A stretch of 64,000 nucleotides of DNA from Bryobacteraceae bacterium (GCA_947458745.1 CANGYQ010000003.1:62001-126000), one strand, 5' to 3'. Numbered from the stretch's first letter, positions 35,015 to 44,128 are shown. Numbers and translations are program-made. Notes: a model not told the origin generated them from the sequence alone.

Positions 35015-35722
35015 ATGATGAAGAACACTTCGGTCGGGCTGGCGGTCCTGCTTGCTTGTTGTGTTTCCCTACAGGCCCAGCCGGTGGCACCCTCTTCTGG
35101 CGCCGGCCCGATGGCTATTGAGTATCGTCTAAAAGTGGACGACGAGTTGACCGTCAAAGTGTTTCAGCACACCGAAGTGGATGAAAGCGTTCGGGTTCTG
35201 CCGGATGGTACCATTTCGGTACCCTTGGCCAACCGCGTCCAGGCGGAAGGTCTCACGGTGGATGAGCTGCGCAAGCAACTCGTCAAGTCGTATGCAAACT
35301 ACTTCCGGAACCCCCAGGTCAGCGTCATTGTGCGAACCGTGGCCAACCTTAACATCTTTGTCGGCGGAGAAGTGGTCAGGCCCGGTCTGGTGCCGCTGTC
35401 AGGCCAGATGACCGCGTTGCGCGCGGTTCTGCAAGCCGGTGGCTTTAAGCCCACCGCTCAAACCGACAGCGTCTATCTCATCCGCAATGACGGCAAGAAT
35501 CAAGCCGTTGCTTCCCGTCTGAATCTGAAGGAAGTGTTCGAGAAGGGTAAGGCCGATCAACTATTACAGAGCTATGACGTGGTCTATGTGCCCATGTCGA
35601 AAATAGCCCGGTTGGATAAATTTGTCGATCAATATCTGCGGCAAGCGATTCCGGTCAATCTCAACGCCGGCTTCACTTACTTGTTGGGCCCCAATAATTC
35701 CTCCGTGATTCGATTCCAATAA
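35015..35722 (+). CDS. polysaccharide export protein (Wza-like)
   Basis: 235 residues. N-terminal signal with a possible lipobox (VLLACC). The poly-export domain begins IEYRLKVDDELTVKVFQHTEVDESVRVLPDGTISVPLANRVQAEGLTVDELRKQL, followed by an SLBB-like region (NIFVGGEVVRPGLVPLSGQMTALRAVLQAGGF) and PMSKIARLDKFVDQYLRQAIP. Such outer-membrane or periplasmic proteins export exopolysaccharide. It is intact, unlike its left neighbours, and fits the sugar genes further right in the element. Confidence 0.88.
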   Translation: MMKNTSVGLAVLLACCVSLQAQPVAPSSGAGPMAIEYRLKVDDELTVKVFQHTEVDESVRVLPDGTISVPLANRVQAEGLTVDELRKQLVKSYANYFRNPQVSVIVRTVANLNIFVGGEVVRPGLVPLSGQMTALRAVLQAGGFKPTAQTDSVYLIRNDGKNQAVASRLNLKEVFEKGKADQLLQSYDVVYVPMSKIARLDKFVDQYLRQAIPVNLNAGFTYLLGPNNSSVIRFQ

Positions 35723-35746
35723 CACAACAGATGGAGAGCCAGACCG

Positions 35747-35848
35747 ATGGTGAGTGATCGAAGCGTGATGGCCCTGGGGGGAGGTTTGGCCGGTCTAGCC
35801 GCGTCCATTGCGGCCGACGTGCCGGTGTATACATGGGGAGTCGCCTGA
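35747..35848 (+). pseudogene. FAD/NAD-binding oxidoreductase, N-terminal scrap
   Basis: 33 codons (VMALGGGLAGLAASIAADVPVY) matching the dinucleotide-binding start of amine-oxidase or protoporphyrinogen-oxidase-like flavoproteins. The frame then ends with TGA right where NUDIX-like sequence takes over in another frame. This marks a recombination junction near 35835. Confidence 0.5.
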
Positions 35849-36149
35849 AGACGCCATGGTTCGAGAAGTGTTGGAGGAAACGGAACTGGAAGTGATTTCG
35901 AGCCGGTTGTTGTGTGTGGCGCCGTTGCATTACGAATACCTAGGAGGGACCCTTTCCGTGATGGAGGTGGCATTTTGGGCGGATGTCGGCGAGTCTCGTT
36001 TAAGCGGCAGAGCTACGGGCGAAGCCAGCCGCCTGGCGTTCTATTCCGTCACCGAGACGCTGGGCGACGAATCCCAATTGGCGTTTCCCGAGCACGCCTC
36101 GGTTCTGCGCCAGTACCTGCTAGCCCTTCAAACGGTTGAGACAAAATGA
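35835..36149 (+). pseudogene. NUDIX hydrolase, N-terminally truncated
   Basis: The frame enters at GESPEDAMVREVLEETELEV, the core of the NUDIX box (GESxxxAxxREVxEET), and runs about 105 residues to a stop at 36149. The strands before the box and its leading Gly-Gly are lost at the junction with the FAD-enzyme scrap. The remaining part includes VAPLHYEYLGGTLSVMEVAFWADV. It probably no longer folds as an active pyrophosphohydrolase. Confidence 0.65.
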
Positions 36150-36150
36150 T

Positions 36151-36705
36151 ATGCCATGTCAATTTAAGGAGCTTGAGCTCGGCGGAGTGATCCTGGTTGT
36201 GCCGCGCGTATTCACCGACGACCGGGGATACTTTCTGGAGACGTACAAGTATTCGGAGTTCGCGGCGGCGGGCATCACAGAGCGATTCGTGCAAGAGAAT
36301 CATTCGTTCTCGACGGCGAAGGTTGTTCGCGGTCTCCACTTTCAATCCGCGCCCAAAGCGCAAGGTAAGCTCGTAAGGGTGGTGCAGGGCAGCATTTGGG
36401 ATGTCGCGATAGACCTGCGGCCCACGGCGCCAACCTTCGGCAAATGGGTTGCTGCCGAACTCTCCGAAGAGAACAAGCACCAGTTGTACCTGCCGCCGTG
36501 GTGCGCCCATGGCTTTTGCGTCGTTAGCGAAACAGCTCAGGTGGTGTACAAGGTGACTGACGAATACTCCCCGGAACACGAACGCGGCATCGCCTGGGAC
36601 GACGCGCAACTGGCCATCGATTGGCCCGAAAAGCAACCCGGGCTTTCGGCTCGCGACCAGAGGTGGCCCTCTTTCGCCGAGGCCACCAAGCGATCTGAGC
36701 CGTAG
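36151..36705 (+). CDS. rfbC: dTDP-4-dehydrorhamnose 3,5-epimerase
   Basis: 184 residues from the ATG at 36151. The RmlC cupin shows DDRGYFLETYKYSEF, FVQENHSFS, VVRGLHFQSAPKAQGKLVRVVQGSIWDVAIDLR (catalytic His in RGLHFQ, and the Asp of the His-Asp dyad) and LYLPPWCAHGFCVVSETAQVVYKVTDEY. Catalyses step 3 of dTDP-L-rhamnose synthesis in the cytoplasm. It appears complete and active. Followed by rfbA after 116 bp; rfbB and rfbD are not in the window. Confidence 0.92.
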   Translation: MPCQFKELELGGVILVVPRVFTDDRGYFLETYKYSEFAAAGITERFVQENHSFSTAKVVRGLHFQSAPKAQGKLVRVVQGSIWDVAIDLRPTAPTFGKWVAAELSEENKHQLYLPPWCAHGFCVVSETAQVVYKVTDEYSPEHERGIAWDDAQLAIDWPEKQPGLSARDQRWPSFAEATKRSEP

Positions 36706-36821
36706 CCGGTTATGGCGTGTTCATCCTACAGTTGTAAGTCAGTTCTACTGAGCCGCTGGCGTCAGCAAGCGGACCGGCGAGACGGGCGGCTCCGGCATTT
36801 CAGGGAAAGAGGCATGAACAG

Positions 36822-37700
36822 ATGAAAGGCATAATTCTAGCTGGCGGCAGTGGCACCAGATTACATCCGGCGACCTTGGCCATCAGCAAACAGTTGATTC
36901 CGGTTTACGACAAACCGATGATCTACTACCCGCTGACCACGCTGATGCTGGCTGGAATCCGGGAAATCCTGATCATCACGACCCCCCAGGATCAACCGAA
37001 CTTTCAGCGCCTGTTGGGTACTGGCGAAACCTTTGGACTCAACATCTCCTATGCCGTTCAGCCCAGTCCCGACGGGCTGGCGCAGGCGTTTCTCATCGGG
37101 CGCGACTTTATCGGGACAGATACGGTTGCCCTAGCCTTGGGCGACAACATTTTCCACGGCGGCGGCCTGTCCGCCCTGCTGGCCCGCGCTGCGGCCCGCA
37201 CCCACGGCGCCACCGTGTTTGCGTATCGGGTAAAGGATCCGGAGCGCTACGGAGTGGTCGAATTCGATTCCGCCGGCAAGGCCGTCTCAATTGTTGAGAA
37301 GCCCCAGAAGCCCTTGTCCAACTATGCCGTCACCGGCCTCTACTTCTACGACAACCGCGTGGCCGAATTCGCCTCCACTCAGAAGCCTTCCGCCCGTGGT
37401 GAGCTGGAAATCACCGATCTCAACCGCCGCTACCTCGAAGAAGGCTCGCTGAATGTTGAGATCTTCGGCCGCGGCGTCGCTTGGCTGGACGTTGGCGAAC
37501 ATCCGGCTTTGCTCGAGGCATCCACCTACATTCAGGCTATCGAGGAACGGCAGGGCATGCAAGTAGCTTCTCCAGAAGAAGTGGCCTACCGCATGGGCTT
37601 CATTGACGCGGTCCAGTTGCTGGCCGCCGCAGAGAAGTTCGGCAAGAGCACCTATGGCCGTTTCCTGCGCCGTGTACTCGACGAGCCACACGGACTTTGA
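36822..37700 (+). CDS. rfbA: glucose-1-phosphate thymidylyltransferase
   Basis: 292 residues. [46 protein letters not shown] is the canonical RmlA nucleotidyltransferase start, followed by [12 protein letters not shown] (metal Asp), [38 protein letters not shown] and [20 protein letters not shown]. It makes dTDP-glucose from glucose-1-phosphate and dTTP, the first step to dTDP-rhamnose. Complete. Ribosome-binding site GGGAAAGAGG upstream. Confidence 0.95.
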   Translation: MKGIILAGGSGTRLHPATLAISKQLIPVYDKPMIYYPLTTLMLAGIREILIITTPQDQPNFQRLLGTGETFGLNISYAVQPSPDGLAQAFLIGRDFIGTDTVALALGDNIFHGGGLSALLARAAARTHGATVFAYRVKDPERYGVVEFDSAGKAVSIVEKPQKPLSNYAVTGLYFYDNRVAEFASTQKPSARGELEITDLNRRYLEEGSLNVEIFGRGVAWLDVGEHPALLEASTYIQAIEERQGMQVASPEEVAYRMGFIDAVQLLAAAEKFGKSTYGRFLRRVLDEPHGL

Positions 37701-37718
37701 AGCGCTAGACGTCAGAAT

Positions 37719-37777
37719 ATACTTCGGAAGTATCACATAGTACGCGGCTCCGCAGAGCCGTAGCTCGTCACGTACTA
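37719..37777 (+). terminator. two successive hairpins after rfbA
   Basis: First, ATACTT-CGG-AAGTAT (37719-37733). Second, a nested structure: outer TAGTACG (37738-37744) with CGTACTA (37771-37777) enclosing CGGCTC-CGCA-GAGCCG (37745-37760). They lie just after the rfbA stop and before the HsdS fragment. No T-run follows, so termination is likely but not certain; a small mobile palindromic repeat is another reading. Confidence 0.5.
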
Positions 37778-37888
37778 CGTAAAACTCGCCGATATACTAA
37801 CATCTAGCCACAGAATGGTGCCTGTCCGCCGATAAGAAGCGGATGCAAGCAAGGAGACTGCCCGAGTGTTGCCCCGGACCGGCAACGC

Positions 37889-38491
37889 TTAGTCGATCTT
37901 GGCGACGATGCGGTGCTGCTCGGCGAGCGGTGGGAGTGCTATCGAAAGCTCCAGGAGTATCGATTGGTTTAGGTTCTGCATCGTCGACCCAACTGCGCTG
38001 CCACCAAGATACTCGCGCACTCCAGGTGAAACAATCAGCTTCACGAAAAAGATTTGGTCAATGCATTTCGGAAGTCTCAGCACTAGGCTTCCGGTTCCGC
38101 AGAGCCAGCCCGCCTCGCGTTCGGTGACTATCGCACATCGCCCCATCTCGCCTCGCCTTGCCAGGACGATGTCACCCGCCCTCAGCTTGAAAGTCGCCAG
38201 GCGTTCGAGCGTTGCCGGGCCAACCGCCATCCCATCAACAGGTACGAGATGTCCTTCACGCATTGATGCCGGGTTAATGACCGGAATGCCGCCTTCAATG
38301 TAGTCGCTTTGGTGAAGGGAACTGCCGAATGGACCTGTCTGCAGTTCCAGCAAGACCTCTCTTACACTGACTCTGGTCCACCCTGGCATCAGTTCCTCGC
38401 TGACCTCTTCACGCCCAGCGGCTGAACCTGATTTTCCACGACTTAGATCGGCACACCCTAGCCGCTTTCTCTCAGAGGAGCGCTGCGCCAT
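37889..38491 (-). pseudogene. type I restriction specificity subunit (HsdS), N-terminal half
   Basis: 200 residues from the ATG at 38491. One target-recognition domain is present (MPGWTRVSVREVLLELQTGPFGSSLH, DIVLARRGEMGRCAIVTE, GSTMQNLNQSILLELSIALPPLAEQHRIVAKID). A stop follows immediately after KID, where intact subunits continue into the central coiled coil and a second recognition domain. No hsdM or hsdR is near. It is best seen as a truncated piece of cargo, although half-length S subunits are known elsewhere. Confidence 0.75.
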
Positions 38492-38539
38492 GGGAACACT
38501 CCTGGTGATCCATTCAGTTCGCCGAGGTGTGGAGCTCGA

Positions 38540-39148
38540 TTGCGGCGCGGGGGAACATGTCAGGCGCCGGCCATGAAGAACGCCAAGGGTATACACACCC
38601 GTTGCCGGTTGCACGGAGGAGCCTCCACCGGACCGCGCACAGCGCAGGGGCGGGAGCGATGCGCCCAGGCCAGGTACAAGCATGGCCGGCACTCCGCGGA
38701 GACCCAGAGGCGGCAGCGAGAATTGGCACAACGGCGGCAATGGCGTGCGGAGACCATGGCTACGCTGCTGCACTACGAACACGCCTGGGGCCTCCTGGAG
38801 GAGATCGCTCGACGAGTGGATCGCGGGGATTCAGAGGACCTGCAAGCGTTGTGCGTGGCAGCCGCGTCACTCTTTCGGCAACAATTCCGAGATCGAGATA
38901 TCGCTGGCGTAGAGAACCGGCCGCGGACAGTGATCGCGAAGAGGCAGAAGCAGGTGATTGCTGCACTCGATGCCGGGGCAGCCCCGACGCCGAGTTCTGG
39001 AACGAGCTCTGGCCGGACTGCCTTCAGACGACCGAGACGCAAGGATCAGATCGGTTTCCGAAGTGGTGAAAGTCTATCGGGAAGCCGATTTTATCAGCCA
39101 CCGGCCATCTTCTGTGGTCTTCAGCCGAAAGCGTTTGGCCTGGGTTGA
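38540..39148 (+). CDS. HGG-motif phage/island-type protein, boundaries uncertain
   Basis: The useful part is the first ~120 residues: RRGGTCQAPAMKN...CRLHGGASTGPRTAQGRERCAQARYKHGRHSAE, a CxxxHGG / STGPRT pattern found in small proteins of phages and islands, perhaps zinc-binding because CGA precedes it upstream (38528-38536). No ATG precedes the motif; TTG at 38540 is the first possible start and the N-terminus may be lost. The 3' half overlaps the integrase in another frame and is probably not meaningful. Function unknown. Confidence 0.45.
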   Translation: MRRGGTCQAPAMKNAKGIHTRCRLHGGASTGPRTAQGRERCAQARYKHGRHSAETQRRQRELAQRRQWRAETMATLLHYEHAWGLLEEIARRVDRGDSEDLQALCVAAASLFRQQFRDRDIAGVENRPRTVIAKRQKQVIAALDAGAAPTPSSGTSSGRTAFRRPRRKDQIGFRSGESLSGSRFYQPPAIFCGLQPKAFGLG

Positions 39149-39974
39149 GCGTCACCTGGGTAGTGTGTTGCTCAATGACCGGAGCGAATCCCTCATCCTC
39201 CGGTACATCCGGCGGCGGCAGGACGAGGGCGCTTCGGGCAGGACCATCAATATGGAGCTGGGCGAATTAAGTCGGGCGATTGGACACGACTGGTCCATCC
39301 TCTGGCCCGGGATTCGCAAGCGCGAGGAGCGCAAGGACGTTGGACGGGTACTGACGCCAGAAGAAGAAGTCCGGCTGCTTCAGGCGGCGGGCGGTTCCCG
39401 AATGCCGCTGATCGGTACCTTCATCCGCATCGCGTTGATGACCGGCATGCGCGCGGGGGAGATTACATGGTTGACTTGGGAGCAAGTAGCTCTCGAAAAG
39501 CGTACACTTCTCGTCGGCCGGGCGAAGACGGTTGCTGGAACCGGTCGCGTGATTCCGATAAACGGGTCGCTGATTGCAGTTCTGACTCAGCACGCAGCGT
39601 GGTTCGCCAAGCGTTTCGGCGAGCTGAGGCCAGAGTGGTTCGTGTTTCCCTTCGGATCGCCAACTCCGAACGACCCAACCAAACCAGCTACGAACCTGCA
39701 GAGTTCGTGGGAAAACTCACGCGACCGCGCGGGACTTAACTGCCGCTTCCATGACTTGCGCCACACCGCAATCTCCCGTATGGCGGAGGCGGGCGTACCG
39801 GACTCGACAATTATGGCCATCGCGGGGCATGTCTCCCGATCCATGCTGGAGCGCTACAGCCACATCAGTCTGATCGCAAAACGCCGAGCGGTCGAGGCCT
39901 TGGAGTTCGTGGCTGTGGGGAAAAACTCGGACGGGGTCCCCACAAAAGTCCCCACAGTAGATCTCGTGAACTGA
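38970..39974 (+). CDS. tyrosine recombinase/integrase
   Basis: 334 residues from the ATG at 38970 (start uncertain). The core-binding helices run about 30-105. The catalytic domain has Arg in MTGMRAGEITWLTW, a Lys-bearing hairpin (RAKTVAGTGRVIPI), FHDLRHTAISRMAEAG (HxLRH), AIAGHVSRSMLERYSHI (His and nucleophilic Tyr). All active-site residues are present. The N-terminal arm-binding domain seen in relatives seems short or absent. It reads toward the tRNA-Ile gene 40 bp beyond its stop, so it is the likely agent of integration. Confidence 0.9.
   Translation: MPGQPRRRVLERALAGLPSDDRDARIRSVSEVVKVYREADFISHRPSSVVFSRKRLAWVERHLGSVLLNDRSESLILRYIRRRQDEGASGRTINMELGELSRAIGHDWSILWPGIRKREERKDVGRVLTPEEEVRLLQAAGGSRMPLIGTFIRIALMTGMRAGEITWLTWEQVALEKRTLLVGRAKTVAGTGRVIPINGSLIAVLTQHAAWFAKRFGELRPEWFVFPFGSPTPNDPTKPATNLQSSWENSRDRAGLNCRFHDLRHTAISRMAEAGVPDSTIMAIAGHVSRSMLERYSHISLIAKRRAVEALEFVAVGKNSDGVPTKVPTVDLVN
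39933..39958 (+). repeat. 26-bp repeat, candidate integrase arm site (right)
   Basis: Identical to 33812-33837 and located inside the last codons of the integrase gene, 56 bp from the right attachment repeat. Contains the double GTCCCCAC direct repeat. See the left copy for interpretation. Confidence 0.5.
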
Positions 39975-40014
39975 TCCGTGAGGCCTGAAATCGTCAGTAA
40001 GCCGTTCATTGTAC

Positions 40015-40090
<76 letters not shown>

Positions 40091-40162
40091 GCCGTGGAGG
40101 AAAGCAGCTTTAATTGCACCACAATCCATCGCGGTGTCGGGCAATGGGCTGTTGGGGCTGGA

Positions 40163-40591
40163 TTATCGTACCAGCCGCCGGACCATGACGAAGCAGTTCC
40201 AGCCGTCGCGGCGTTCGTAGCGGGTTTCGTCCATCATCTTGCGGACCATCATGATTCCCAGGCCGCCGGGCTTGCGTTCTTCGAGTGAGGCGTGGATATT
40301 GGGCGGCGGGTACTCGGTGGGGTTAAAGGGCTCGCCGCGGTCTTCAATTTCGATGCGGGCTTCGGCCGGGGTAACGTCCACTTTGACGCGAATCGCCACG
40401 CCGTCGCCCGAAACCTTGCCATGCCGCACGACGTTGGTCAGCATCTCTTCCACGGCGATGTTGAGATCCGCTTCGACGTCCGGCTCCAGGCCTAACTCCA
40501 CCCAAAGATCGGCCAAAGCTTCGATGGCACCATCCACTTCGGCGCGGTCGTTGCGAAGCAGGAGTTGGCGCTGGTGAGACGGGGCGTTCAT
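40163..40591 (-). CDS. RsbW/SpoIIAB-like anti-sigma ATPase
   Basis: 142 residues. An HATPase_c_2 domain: LNIAVEEMLTNVVRHG (N box), ARIEIEDRGEPFNP (G1 box, DxGxPF) and GGLGIMMVRKMMDETRYER (G2 region). Such proteins are Ser kinases that bind sigma factors or anti-anti-sigma proteins in partner-switching pathways. No anti-anti-sigma (STAS) or sigma gene is adjacent. Cytoplasmic. It lies immediately beyond the tRNA, outside the element. Confidence 0.88.
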   Translation of the reverse strand: MNAPSHQRQLLLRNDRAEVDGAIEALADLWVELGLEPDVEADLNIAVEEMLTNVVRHGKVSGDGVAIRVKVDVTPAEARIEIEDRGEPFNPTEYPPPNIHASLEERKPGGLGIMMVRKMMDETRYERRDGWNCFVMVRRLVR

Positions 40592-40717
40592 AGTGCGAAC
40601 CGCACGGCCTTGACCCGGCGGTCCAGAATCTAGTGTAGTGTTTTCCCGCTCGGCTCCGCAGTTGGCGGTGGGTGCTCGGACGGCCGGCCAACGATCGGCG
40701 GGCCGCCCTCCGGTGGA

Positions 40718-41593
40718 CTAGAGCAACGGCAGCAAGGATTGCCGGGCGAACTGTTCGAGCGTGGTCGGGGTGCGGACGGCGTCCGGGAGCGGCAGGGCAT
40801 AGACGCCGTCGGTGCGGTTGAAGTCCTCAAACAGCTCGATGTAGAGACGGATGGCGTCCTCCGAGGCGCCGAAGCCGCGGAATAGATCCCCTAGCGCCGA
40901 CGGGGGCAAGGCCACCCATTCCAGTTGCCGGCCGGTTACCTGGCTCAAGCTGGCGGCGATCTCGGGTCCGGTCAAGATCTCCGGGCCGACAAGGTGGACC
41001 ACGCCGGTGGCGGCCTCCGGGGCCGTGAGGGCCTGCGCGGCATAGCGGCCGATGTCGACGGTGGAAATCAGGGGCAGGGCAAACTGCGTGCCGACGGCGA
41101 CAAACAGCTTTCCCTGGTCCTTGATCGAGCCCGCCTGCGCCAGCAGGTTCTCCATGAACCAGCCGGGCCGCAGGTGGAGGGTGGCGGTACCGGGCAGGCT
41201 GAGCGCCTGCTCGACGACGGGGAACTGCCGGACAAAGCCGCGTGCGTTGGGCCGGTGCGCACCGATAGCGGAAACATTCAACACCCGCGACACGCCGTTG
41301 GCCTGGATGGCCGCCGCCGCGTGGGCGGCGATCTGGTTCTGCCAGGCCAACACATCTGGGGCTGCCAACTGCGGTGGGGTCAGCCAGAACAGCCCTTCGG
41401 CCCCAGCTGTCGCGCGCCGCACAAAGTCGGCATCTTCCAGGTCGCCCACCACGGCCTCGGCCCCTTGCCGGACCAGTGCTTCCACCTTGGCCGGTTGCCG
41501 GACCATCACCCGCACCGTATGCCCGGCCTCCAGCAACGCCTGCGCCACAGCGCTTCCAATATTGCCGGTCGCCCCGGCTACTGTGATCTTCAT
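40718..41593 (-). CDS. NmrA-like NAD(P)H-binding protein
   Basis: 291 residues from the ATG at 41593; the open frame extends further but runs into the divergent AraC gene. The start MKITVAGATGNIGSAVAQALLEAGHTVRVMVR is the Rossmann GxxGxxG of atypical short-chain dehydrogenases (NmrA/HSCARG), then AVVGDLEDADFVRRATAGAEGLFWLTP. Relatives are NAD(P)(H) redox sensors or quinone reductases. It is divergent from an AraC regulator with a 34-bp gap, the usual arrangement of a regulator and its target. Confidence 0.88.
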   Translation of the reverse strand: MKITVAGATGNIGSAVAQALLEAGHTVRVMVRQPAKVEALVRQGAEAVVGDLEDADFVRRATAGAEGLFWLTPPQLAAPDVLAWQNQIAAHAAAAIQANGVSRVLNVSAIGAHRPNARGFVRQFPVVEQALSLPGTATLHLRPGWFMENLLAQAGSIKDQGKLFVAVGTQFALPLISTVDIGRYAAQALTAPEAATGVVHLVGPEILTGPEIAASLSQVTGRQLEWVALPPSALGDLFRGFGASEDAIRLYIELFEDFNRTDGVYALPLPDAVRTPTTLEQFARQSLLPLL

Positions 41594-41627
41594 AGACTCA
41601 TGGTAGGCTGGGTTTCGTGGCCGATCA

Positions 41628-42596
41628 ATGCGTATAGATCCAGAAATCATTGCTAAAACGCCAGAAGACGCCCTCTCGTCGGCTCTAGAATCGATTCGTC
41701 TGCGGTCGCACTTTTTTGGCCTGAGCGAGATGGTGCAGCCCTGGGGAATCGTGATTGGGCGACAGCCCTCGATCATCTTTCACGTGCAGATCGAGGGCCG
41801 GGCGGAGCTGGAGCTCCATGGCGAGGCGGACCGGGTTTGGCTGGAAGCGGGTGATGTGGCGTTGATCACGCATGGCCGCCCGCACACTCTCCGCCACGGG
41901 CCGCCGGCGCATGATGAACCGCTGGAAGCGGTGTTGGCGCGGTCCAGCCGCCCGGGGACTCTCCGCAACCGGCCCGGACCCACCAGTGAGCGGTTCTTGT
42001 GTGGTGGCTTCACGCTGGAAGACGGGCTGAGCCATCCGCTGTTGCGGGCGCTGCCGGATCTGATCGTGCTGCCGCCGGTGGGGCGCGAGCCGTGGCTGGA
42101 ATCGACGCTGCAGTTTATTGCCAATGAAGCGGCCAACGCCGCCGCCGGGGCCAGCACGGTGATCCGGCGGCTGGTGGATGTGCTGCTGATCCAGTGCTTC
42201 CGGCAGTACTTCCGCCAGAATGCGGGTGTGCGGGGAGGCCCGCCTTCCTGGGTGCGCGGCTTAGGTGATTCGCAAATTGCCCGGGCGCTGGCGGCCATTC
42301 ATCGCGAGCCGGAGCAGCCCTGGACGGTGGAGCAGATGGCGGCCGAAGCTGGCTTGTCGCGCTCCGGGTTTGCGGCCCGGTTCAGTCTGCTGGTGGGCCA
42401 GACGCCGGCGGAATATCTCACCGCCTGGCGCATGCACCGGGGGGCTGAGCTGTTGCGCCAAACGCAACTGGGTCTGGCGGAGATTAGCCTCCGGGCGGGT
42501 TACGAATCAGAAGCGGCCTTCAGCCGAGCCTTCCGCCGGGTGCATGGCGTTGCGCCGGGCCGGTTCCGCCGCCTGGATCTTCCTAAGGCCAGTTAG
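41628..42596 (+). CDS. AraC-family regulator with cupin sensor domain
   Basis: 322 residues. The N-terminal ~190 residues form a cupin (IIFHVQIEGRAELELHGEADRVWLEAGDVALITHGRPHTLRHG), a form often called AraC-N/cupin_6. The C-terminal AraC helix-turn-helix pair has MAAEAGLSRSGFAARFSLLVGQTPAEYLTAWRMHRGAELL and ISLRAGYESEAAFSRAFRRVHGVAPGRFRR. It probably controls the divergent NmrA-like gene from the short shared intergenic region. The inducer is unknown. Confidence 0.92.
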   Translation: MRIDPEIIAKTPEDALSSALESIRLRSHFFGLSEMVQPWGIVIGRQPSIIFHVQIEGRAELELHGEADRVWLEAGDVALITHGRPHTLRHGPPAHDEPLEAVLARSSRPGTLRNRPGPTSERFLCGGFTLEDGLSHPLLRALPDLIVLPPVGREPWLESTLQFIANEAANAAAGASTVIRRLVDVLLIQCFRQYFRQNAGVRGGPPSWVRGLGDSQIARALAAIHREPEQPWTVEQMAAEAGLSRSGFAARFSLLVGQTPAEYLTAWRMHRGAELLRQTQLGLAEISLRAGYESEAAFSRAFRRVHGVAPGRFRRLDLPKAS

Positions 42597-42598
42597 CC

Positions 42599-44128
42599 TC
42601 AGCGTCCGGCGATCTCCACCCAATGCAGCTTGCCCGGCTGCCCCGCGCGCAAGTCGATCACTGCCGTGCCGGTGACAGATTGGGGTAGACGCCAACAATC
42701 GAAGCCTTTCGCCGGTCCGGGCTTCATCCCGTCCAGCCGGCCAGCGGACGCACATAGTTCGCCATTCACGCGCAGTTCCGCTACGCTGCCGCCTTCCAGC
42801 TCCAGGTGGACTTGACCGTCGGTCAGCTTGGGACCCACCGCTAGCCGGAACGACGTCCACTGCCCGGCTTCCAGCACCTTCGGCAGCGCCGCCGGTGTCG
42901 GATCACCTGGGGCCATCGTGTCGGGGTAGGTCACGATGTGGCGCCGCGGCTTGCCGGTCAAGGTTTCCAGACGCCCGCATTCCCGCAGCAACGCCGGATA
43001 GTTGGCACGGTCCGGCATTTCGGTCTCTGAGTCCATGTAGTTGAACAGATACACCCGGTCCGCCCCACGCTGGAGCATCGCCGCCGCCGCGCCGCGCACG
43101 GTTTCGAGCGAATTGAACTGCAGCGGGCGGTAGGCGTGATACGGCCGCAACAGCAGCTCCAGCCCCGCGGCCAGCGTCACCTTGTCTCCGGCTAGCCGCC
43201 GCCATAGCTCAATGGGAATGTCGGTGTCGATGCTGGCCCAAAACGGCGCCACCACCAGCAACTGCACCAGGCCCTCTCGCGCCCATAGCGCCCCATCCAT
43301 CCCCAGGCCAATCGCCGATTGCGGACGGGACGGGACGCGCGCACCCAGTTGGATCCGGTGCCCGCGCTTCTTCTCCCATTGATCGAGCAACCGCCGAGTC
43401 CGCCGCATGAACTCGGTCAGCAGCGGCGCGCCTTCCGCCTCAAGACCCGGCCGGAAATGGAAGCCGAACCGCATCCAGTCCAACTCCAGACCATCAAAGT
43501 CGTAACGCTGGCAGTATTCCTCGATCAGCCGGAAATGGTAGGCCCGCACCTCCGCGTGGGCAAAGTCAAACGCGCGATCCCGCCAATCCACCTCGCGCCA
43601 GGGCACGCGCCGGAACTCCGGGTGCTGTCGCCAGAACGTCGAGTGCATGAAGCTTTCCGGGTCATCCACGTTGTGCAAATCGTTCATCCGCATCGAGATC
43701 CAGGGCGACAACCCCGCAGCCCGCGCCCGGCCGATCCACAGGGAATAGGGGTCAATCTTGCGCTGCGCCAGATCCCAAGCGGTGTGGACCCACCGGCGGG
43801 AACTTGCCCGTGCCGCGGCCGGTGTCGAACGGAACAGCGGCTGGTCGTCCGGCCCATCGGGCTGGTAGCCCTTCCAGATCGGGTCCCAGGCCGTGCTCGC
43901 GAAGCTGGTGCGCTGGGAGTTGGCCGATAGCAGCAGCTCCCGCACTTGGGTGCCGCCGTACTGGTCAACAAACGAAGCGATCTGGTCCGCCGTCAGCTTC
44001 TGCCCCGCACGGGAGAAGAACCAGTGGCTGTTGTCTTCGTTTAGGCACAGTGCGGTCTGCGTCGCCGGAGCCGCGGAAACCCGAGCTCCAGCCGCCAGTG
44101 GAAGTGCAAGAGTTTCGCGGCGGGTCAA
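42599..44128 (-). CDS. exported glycoside-hydrolase-like (TIM-barrel) protein
   Basis: 509 residues with a short signal-like start (MTRRETLALPLAAGARVSAA). The barrel region resembles family-10-like glycosyl hydrolases or GHL-type proteins: SPWISMRMNDLHN, HPEFRRVPW, AYHFRLIEEYCQRYDFDGLELDWMRFGFHF (strand-end acidic residues), GHRIQLGARVPS. A beta-rich C-terminal ~120 residues could be a carbohydrate-binding module. Substrate and catalytic residues are not assigned. Its 3' end lies 2 bp from the end of the AraC gene (convergent). Confidence 0.6.
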   Translation of the reverse strand: MTRRETLALPLAAGARVSAAPATQTALCLNEDNSHWFFSRAGQKLTADQIASFVDQYGGTQVRELLLSANSQRTSFASTAWDPIWKGYQPDGPDDQPLFRSTPAAARASSRRWVHTAWDLAQRKIDPYSLWIGRARAAGLSPWISMRMNDLHNVDDPESFMHSTFWRQHPEFRRVPWREVDWRDRAFDFAHAEVRAYHFRLIEEYCQRYDFDGLELDWMRFGFHFRPGLEAEGAPLLTEFMRRTRRLLDQWEKKRGHRIQLGARVPSRPQSAIGLGMDGALWAREGLVQLLVVAPFWASIDTDIPIELWRRLAGDKVTLAAGLELLLRPYHAYRPLQFNSLETVRGAAAAMLQRGADRVYLFNYMDSETEMPDRANYPALLRECGRLETLTGKPRRHIVTYPDTMAPGDPTPAALPKVLEAGQWTSFRLAVGPKLTDGQVHLELEGGSVAELRVNGELCASAGRLDGMKPGPAKGFDCWRLPQSVTGTAVIDLRAGQPGKLHWVEIAGR

